The notes under the pieces were generated by a model, which made no database searches, had not been told where the DNA came from, and saw only the letters and a list, made by a program, of their open reading frames with translations. A stretch of DNA of 64,000 bases, from NCBI GenBank assembly GCA_034336665.1, contig JAPFBE010000002.1:14052906-14116905 (forward strand), given 5' to 3'. Of this stretch, positions 57,301 through 64,000 are shown piece after piece. A program made the translations under genes and the position numbers. The DNA is from Luscinia megarhynchos (Eukaryota > Chordata > Aves > Passeriformes > Turdidae). The stretch's first letter is position 1; every line of letters begins with the position of its first letter.

Positions 57301-60300
57301 TCACAGACAGAATAAAAACTCAGACTTGGTACATGCAGATGATTGAGGGGATATCCAAGAAAAAACTCCTGTGACTGTATTAACAATCTTCTCCTTGGGC
57401 TGTTTTATCTCATTTGCTTGGTGAAAGTGTGGCTTTCATTAGCCTACCTTTGATTTGTGTGATTTTGTACTCAGACTTATAACATTTCCAATGCTGGTCA
57501 CATTAAATAAAAGGAGGACAAAAAAACCCACCAAACAAAACCCACCACATTACTAAGAAAGTCTGAAAAATATTTTTCAGATTTATATAATAAAATTATT
57601 CATTTAGATTTCACAGACTCAGGCCACTTGGAAATGATGCAGAAGAGCAACCAGGATTAGGACTGTTCAGTATTTCCTTGCCTTCTTTACTATCCTGATT
57701 TGTGATTTACATAAAGGTGTATTCATCCTGTGATATCTTTGGCATGAAGAGCCAAAGGTCAGACAACACCCCAAAAATATTTACTTGGTTAAGAAAAACA
57801 TATTTTCTAGGCAGAATAATCTACCCACACAACAACAAAAATTAGTGCCAAACTGTGCAGCACTTGAGTTCTGTAGCAGAGTTTCCATGTTGTGTGGCTG
57901 CCAGCTCCAGGCTGCATGGGATGGACACCGTGGTGCATCTGGGTCCTTGCTGGTCTCAGAGCAACACCATGGCAGGACTCCCAACTGCAGCCCTTCCCCT
58001 CTTTTTCAGCATCAATTTCCTTTGGCATTTTATATTTTTCCTGTCTTTTCAGGTGTTTTTCTCAGCCTTCCTGTTCAGCTCCTACCAGGCACTCTCCCCA
58101 TCTTGTTTGTGCCTGCCCTTCTCAAACCCACCCCCAACTGTCCCACCAACCCTCCTCCTCGGTTAGCACTCTTCCCAAATCAGAAACTACTGTAAACAGG
58201 GAGAAAGATGGCAGAAGAGCAGTTTGGAAGTCGCCTTAAGATAACATTGTTAGGTACAACCCACGAGCAGCAGAATGACAGGGATATAATGAAGTGCTGC
58301 ATCAAACCTCATGGAAATGGCAAAGGACTGGCATTCAGAGCCACTGTGGGACAGAGTCAGGCCAAAAGTCAAAGCCCTTTGCATCACCAGGTGTACAGAG
58401 TCATCAGAGTACAGGAACTGTCTCATTTCCTACACCTGGATAAAACATGCTGCAAGTAAATTCTCCGGTTAGATGTTTATGCAAGAGTTGGTGGAGCAGA
58501 AAAGTTGCCAAAAGGACCTCAAACAATACTTAGGAATTGTATCAAGTGTCACATGGAAATTACAGACACCCCCCCACATGTTAATATTTTACCAAGAATT
58601 CAGCAAATTTTGTACCATCAGCAACTCCCAGCAACACAAATTGCACAGCACGTGCAAAAAAATCACATTTAATCACCCACTTTCTTTTTCTCAGGTTGTC
58701 TTCTTTTCACATCTCCTCAACTAAGCAAGTAGAAAAGCCAGGAATGTTGAATATACAGGCATTGATCTACCTGGACAAAGCATTTGGAATAAAGCATCAA
58801 AGTGCAGAACTGCCTCTTAAACATCAAGAGACAACAGCAAGATCCTGCAAAACGAATTCCTAGCATAAGGAATATAAGTGGGTAGATAGCTGGAGAAGCA
58901 ATGGCTCCAGATGCAAGTCTTACTTCGTGAGAAGAAAACATCTGGAGCCTTACCAATAATGGAAGGCATTTTGTAAGTGTCAAAAACCAGAGATGCCCTT
59001 AACATGTCATGAATTCCAGTTCATAACAAAAAACATGTATATATTCAGATACATTATATGATATGAAATCAGGGTGTACTGCTGTTTATTTAAAATACAA
59101 AGTTTACATAAAAGCTAATGAGTTGTGGACAGATTGATACAAGAGGAATCAGAAATTTCCTCACCTTGAACAAAGGCACAGAAAAACAAACAAAAAGGTC
59201 TTTTAGCTGAATCTTGCAACCAGCCTCATGGGCTTCTGCCACTGACAGCCTCAGGAGCACCTTGCATTCTGCAGGGACATGTTGTGCAAAGCCAGATGTG
59301 GAAAGAAGCCTCACTTAGGGACCACAGTAGTCCAGAAAGCCCTTACAAAGGTCTGCCCTACAAAAATGAAGGTCATTCTTTCCTAAGGAGTAAAACTTTT
59401 TATACTTACAAGATTTGTTCTTCCCAGCTGCTCTGAGTTCTTGCAGCATAACCCTGAGGGCTCTTTTTCTCCCCATTTACATGCAAAATAAACTTTCTGG
59501 GTCATTTCTGCAGAATATTTGCATCCCAGCTTTAACAGGGCTAAAGTCACTCATCCTTAGCTTGGTTTATATATTTCTCAGCCTCAGTGTGGAAACAAAT
59601 CCAGCAGTCATCTTCTGCCCCAGTCACCTTTTCCTTGCAATGGAAGAACTGAACCATTTCCTAGAACTACTCTCTCTTCTCCCACACCCTCTGAGCACCT
59701 TTACCCCACTTCTATTTAATGTCTGCCTTGTAAATGTGATTATGGGAAACCCTGAAAGATAATAGTTCTGGAAATATTTGACAAGTGGCCAAAAAGTACT
59801 GATACCCAGACATGGGGAGGAAGGTACCCCACTAATGCACAGAAAGCATCTCCTTGATGGGCACACGTGACATGCTAAGGAGATTAAAACAAGAGAAGAA
59901 AATAAACAACAGGGAACAGAGAAAACAAGTAGATGGGGCCTGGGTGTCTCAGGAGGTGTATAATGGGATAGAATGATTTTCACCTCGAGGTCAGCTGCCT
60001 GAATCTGATGCAGGCTCACAGCAGCAGAGCTGTCACAGCCCCCCAGATGCCAGACTGGCACTAACTGATATGAAATAAGTTGTTAGTCTGGGTTTATCTC
60101 TGAAGGAATCATGGTCAGACCTGTTCATCAGGAAACATGGTCTGCCTGCTGCATTTCCTCGCCTACTTCCAGGCAATCCTGGCACTGCCAGCTACCCAAA
60201 GCAGTCTAGCCCACATCCCTATTGCTCTGTTTGGTGGGTGTGTCATTGCAAAGGGCAAGCAGTTTCTGAGAGATGAATCCAGAGCCAGTAACCACATAGA

Positions 60301-60510
60301 ATAGGGATGGCATCCTTCCCATGCCAAAGCAAGATGAAGCTTTCAAACACCACACAGGGCCACACACTGACAGAGCTGTCTGAAAAACAGAAATTCTGTT
60401 CTCTTGGGAGAAGAAGGTGAAAAAAAGTAGGATTGGGAACCTCCAAATTAGGAGCACAGAAACACTGGTAATTTCTTGTGGTGCAGAAAATCTGAATTAT
60501 TTCACTTTGG
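54398..60510. other. Non-coding DNA, nothing recognised
   Basis: AT-rich intergenic DNA. The overlapping frames at 57785-58239 occupy several frames of one composition-biased block and show no conserved domain. A 9-bp inverted repeat with a 1-nt centre lies at 56944-56962 (TACTGAATT and AATTCAGTA). Confidence 0.4.
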
Positions 60511-60532
60511 ATACTCAACTGAAGTTGAGTAT
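60511..60532. repeat. Perfect 10-bp inverted repeat, 2-nt spacer
   Basis: ATACTCAACT (60511-60520) and AGTTGAGTAT (60523-60532) are exact reverse complements separated by GA. There is no gene nearby. Confidence 0.9.
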
Positions 60533-62028
60533 TACATGTTGAAAAGCCGAGGTAACACATGTTTTTTCTGACCTTTTCAACTCAATTGTCCTTGCATTCA
60601 CTCAGGAAAGCAAGAGTGGGTTCAGGTGTTTCAATAACAATGTGTCATAGATTTCACAAAAACATATTCAAACAAAAAATAACAATCTCATTGCAAAATG
60701 TAACAAAGCAACCACGTGATTATTAATTGTTCTTGAAGAAATATGTTGACAAATCACCACCTAAATTAAGATGAGACCAAACGGTTTTTTTTTATTTCTG
60801 CATAGTGTGTATTTTTTCAAAAAAGAGGAATATTTTAAACAGGTTATTTTCCCCAAACCAGTCTTTAATACCATAATTTGCCTCAGCCTTTCTGCATTAT
60901 ATACAACACAAGTCATTTTAGGTGAAATCTCAGCCCTGCCAAGGTCAGGCCTGGGAATTCATCTGTGGATTTCAGCATGGCCTGGATTCATCTCTAAATC
61001 CGTGCATTGTAAATCCCTGGCTGTGAAGAAAGGATAATGGTATCTTCTGTAATGGACAGGGAGCTGCTGCATGGCAATTAGGAAAAACAAACAGATGAAC
61101 ACTAAACTATGCTTTTAGATTTTATTGCCTGCATGGGCTGGTATTACCCGTAATGTTACAGGGAAAAAAGGCACAACCTTGCCAGCACAGCTCTTTCCAG
61201 TCTAGGTGCATTTCAGTGGTAGAATAATATCCATCTCCATCCTCCTGCCAAGAGGGACTGAGAAGGCATTTCTTCCACTGCAAATTTAGAGGGTGGACAC
61301 GCAGGAGGAGCAGTTCCACCCATGTGCCAGCACCTGGCAGGCAGCAGATTTTGCCAGAATTTGGCTGGGTGTGGCTGAATGTTGCCTGGTATCCTGGGTG
61401 GTTCTAAGAAGATGAACCCTTAAAGTTATGAGCCACTGATTAAAGCAGGCAGACAGGAAAGGCAAATGAAGCAGGGACCTAGCAGGATTATAGAATGAGC
61501 ATGTCCTTCTGGAGAGCTCAGCTGGGGGCTTCTGGCTGAGATGATGGGATTGAAGCTGAAGGAACCAGGATACTTTTCCCTGCAGTGCTTGTCAGTGCCT
61601 GGCTAAGCCAATGCAGGAGCAAAACACCTTTTGGCCTGGAAACCTTCCAAAGTTTCACTGATGTACAGTTGTGGGGGCTGACTTAGACCAGCATTTTAAC
61701 AACCACCACTGTAAGTTACAGAGTGGCCAGCTGTGTAGGTGTTTGGGTCTTTCCTTTACTGGCACATGTAAGAACCCAACAGGGAAAGAAAATAAGAGAT
61801 GGGGTTTTTTGTCACTCGCAAGCTCTGTTATCCTACAATGGTTCTAGAAATGATCCATGTATATGTGACACAAATCAGAGAAAAGTTGTATTGATGTTAA
61901 GGAGCTGTGCTGGGCTGTGCTCACGTATGTGCAGGAAGATGTGTGCATATGCACTTGACTCAATGTGTTTGCATGTGCACACGAGACTGAATGTGATGCT
62001 GCTTCTCTCTCCAACTCCCAAAACTATT
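60533..62028. other. Non-coding DNA, nothing recognised
   Basis: Intergenic DNA. The part 61911-61985 has alternating purine-pyrimidine TGTGC/CATGTG steps and a 12-bp palindrome GTGCATATGCAC at 61943-61954. Confidence 0.4.
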
Positions 62029-62685
62029 TAGGTTGGAAACCTTTCAGACTGCTGACTCCATGTTGATCCAGCACTGCCATGCCCCTAAATGCCCTAAATA
62101 CCTCCAGGGATGATGACTCAACCACTTCCCTGGGCAGCCTGTTCCAGTGCTTGACCACCCTTTCTCTGAAGAAATTTATCATAATATCCAATCTCAACCT
62201 CCCCTGGCGCAACTTGAGGCTGTTTCCTCATCCTGTCTCCTGATGCTTGGGAGGAGAGGCCACAGCCTTCTTTCAGGCAGTTGTGGAGATTGATAAGGTC
62301 TCCTCTGAGCCTCTTTTTCTCCAGGCTAAACATCCCCAGCTCCCTCTGACACTCCTCATTGTGCTCCAGACCCTTCCTCAGGTCCGTTCTCCACAACTGA
62401 ACATGCTCCAGTCCCTCAATGTCTTCCTTGTGATGAGGAGCCCAAAACTGAACACAGGGTTTGAGCTGTGGCCTCACCAAGCTGAGTAGAGGGGAACAAT
62501 CACTGTGTCCTGCTGGCCACACTATTGCTGATCCAGGCCAGGATATCATTGGCTTTCTTGACACCTGGACACTGCTGGCTCATGTTAAGCCCCTGTTGAC
62601 CAACACCCCAGGATCCTTTCCCACTGGTTTCCAGCCTCTTTTCCCCATCCTGTAGTGTTACATGGCTTTGTTGTGATGTTAGGGC
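62029..62685 (-). mobile_element. CR1 LINE 3' fragment
   Basis: The minus-strand CR1 3' region starts at the left with AGGTTGGAAACC and continues with the + strand phrases CTTCCCTGGGCAGCCTGTTCC, CTCCAGGCTAAACATCCCCAG and CTGCTGGCCACACTATTGCTG. It is about 650 bp, 5'-truncated, and includes the end of ORF2 and the 3' UTR. Frames on either strand within it (62118-62564, 62247-62489) are not host genes. Confidence 0.9.
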
Positions 62686-63820
62686 AGGACCTGGCACTGA
62701 GCATCATTGGGCCTCATACAACTGGCCCAGTGATCCAGTCTTAATTCTGATTTGTTCAGGTATTGTAAATCAGTTTGTTCATGTATTGTAAATCTGTCCA
62801 ACATAAGCTAAGTTTGTGTGGTGAAATTTTCCAATATTTCAGGAAGTAAGTGGGCTGACAGTGACCTCGAAATGCCTGAGCCACCAGAAGCTGCACATGG
62901 GACCTGTCCTCTCTGTAGCCATGTAGAGGCAATTCTTGGAGGAACAACAGGACAGAAAGGCTTACATTAAACACTGTGATGTGCAAATCTTACCTAAACC
63001 AGGTGATCTAGCAGATGTAGTCAATTCCCACCGTTGTTGTGTCACTGGTGTTACCCACGATGGAAAATTATGCAAAATAGAGCTCACTAAGACTTTCACT
63101 GGGTTTTACATGTCACAGCTGGGATATTTGTAAAATGATGTGGGGTTTCCATGGAAAATTCCTTTGCTCTTTTTAGTTCTTTATTCAAAGAGGCACAAGA
63201 AAGGACTCAAGTCATTTGTATAAAATAAATCAAGTTTTCAACAGGTAACATATTTTGATCATACAATGAAAAATTAAGCTGAAGCCAGGCCCAATTTGTA
63301 TCCATGTAAGCCTCTATGTGTCAGGCACAATTTTAGCAAGATGGTAAAAGCAACTACTTGTTTTACTTATGGATTTTTGAGGAACATTGCTGTAGGTGAT
63401 TTTAATCAAGATTCAATGTTTCTGAGTAGAGCCTAACCATATATAAGCAAGGCCAAGGATGGGATTGGTAGCTCTGTGCCCCCATCTAAATTCACAGATC
63501 ATAATCTAAAGCTGGCTGGAGATTGACAGCTCTGTTTCCCTTTAGATTTCAAGGCCTTGAGGTTTGTTTCCCCCTTCCTGGGAACAAAAATTAAATGGCT
63601 TCAATTTCTTTAATGGAAACATAGCAGCATCAGAACGGCTATTTGGGAGCCAAAATTTTCATCTTCTCTTTCAGAAAAGGAGAAGGCCAGGACAAAGAAA
63701 AAGGTTGTGAGAAGCTGGGTGCTTGTGCCCCTATGTCCACTTTCCCATGCAATGCAGAGGGGAACCTGGTGTTCCACGGGCGTAACTGAGAGCTCCAGGT
63801 TAGCAAGAAGGTTGCTCGCT
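62686..63820. other. Non-coding DNA, nothing recognised
   Basis: Intergenic sequence with no supported gene. A short imperfect direct repeat (TTGTTCAGGTATTGTAAATC and TTGTTCATGTATTGTAAATC) lies at 62754-62792. Confidence 0.4.
62754..62792. repeat. Tandem duplication of about 20 bp
   Basis: TTGTTCAGGTATTGTAAATC is followed at once by a near copy ending TTGTTCATGTATTGTAAATC, differing at one base inside the shared part. This is a small local duplication just beyond the CR1. Confidence 0.75.
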
Positions 63821-64000
63821 GTCTTTGGCCTGTTTCTTTTCCTCCAGCCATTAAATGAGAAATTTAATCAAATCCAATTAATTGCAGGAACATTTCACTC
63901 AGCTGCGTGTGTTTGGAGCTGCTTTGCTGTCAGCCCGTCCCGGATGATGAGATTATCCATGCTTATTAATATGACTCCGTTTAACTCTGCCGCTGCTTGA
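63821..64000. promoter_or_regulatory. Candidate conserved non-coding element at window edge
   Basis: The block holds CCAATTAATTGCAGG (a double homeodomain core at about 63875-63885), then a CpG-retaining part (GCTGCGTG, CCCGTCCCGG, ACTCCGTT, TGCCGC) and TTATTAATATGAC. No repeat family was recognised. The open frame 63707-64000 runs off the window without splice or domain support. Inference only. Confidence 0.35.

Noticed and set aside
57785..58239. Several overlapping frames of 103-136 codons
   Set aside because: At least three frames are open in the same C-rich block, which is a composition effect. No domain is visible.
58208..58459. An 83-codon frame starting MAEEQFGSR that looks like a protein start
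   Set aside because: No family resemblance and no exon structure could be supported.
61911..61985. Alternating purine-pyrimidine stretch as Z-DNA or a regulatory element
   Set aside because: The alternation is broken often and is too short to support a specific claim; only the 12-bp palindrome at 61943-61954 is exact.
62118..62564. A 148-codon minus-strand frame
   Set aside because: It reads CR1 3'-region sequence, not a host gene; overlapping frames are open on the other strand.

Overview
The window reads as nuclear DNA of a bird, most likely a songbird. Three things suggest this: one spliced vertebrate immune gene, several CR1 LINE copies with the CR1 3' octamer, and two LTRs that resemble avian endogenous-retrovirus LTRs. 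The family names for the LTRs come from memory and were not checked by alignment. Nothing bacterial, plasmid-like or viral (beyond old LTRs) is present.

The only protein-coding gene I can support is CD83, on the + strand. It has five coding exons (5201-5243, 5371-5501, 14752-14968, 15082-15185, 16914-17072). All splice sites are GT-AG and all phases fit, giving a 217-residue type I membrane protein with a signal peptide, one V-type Ig domain, one membrane segment and a 52-residue tail. A promoter region with two kappaB motifs lies just upstream. The 9.25-kb intron 2 carries two exact GAAANNGAAACC interferon-response motifs, and the 3' UTR ends with a good poly(A) signal near 18.6 kb.

Layout: 1-4980 upstream DNA with a solo LTR at 695-1352 (5-bp target duplication); 5000-18620 CD83; 19056-22835 a minus-strand CR1 split by an ERV LTR that holds a 13-unit minisatellite; 22.8-37.2 kb non-coding DNA with two + strand CR1 3' ends and possible conserved elements; 37213-40190 a long, dead minus-strand CR1; 40.2-62.0 kb non-coding DNA with a very old LINE remnant; 62029-62685 another CR1 3' end; then non-coding DNA to the end. 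In human, CD83 is followed by a large gene-poor interval before JARID2, and the right-hand 45 kb looks like the avian equivalent. Most long open frames there are antisense CR1 or repeat artefacts.

I did not find a new multi-gene system. The most useful leads are the immune-type regulatory motifs in CD83, the nested LTR and minisatellite inside CR1, several perfect inverted repeats that look like template-switch products, and a few CpG-retaining AT-rich blocks that may be conserved enhancers.
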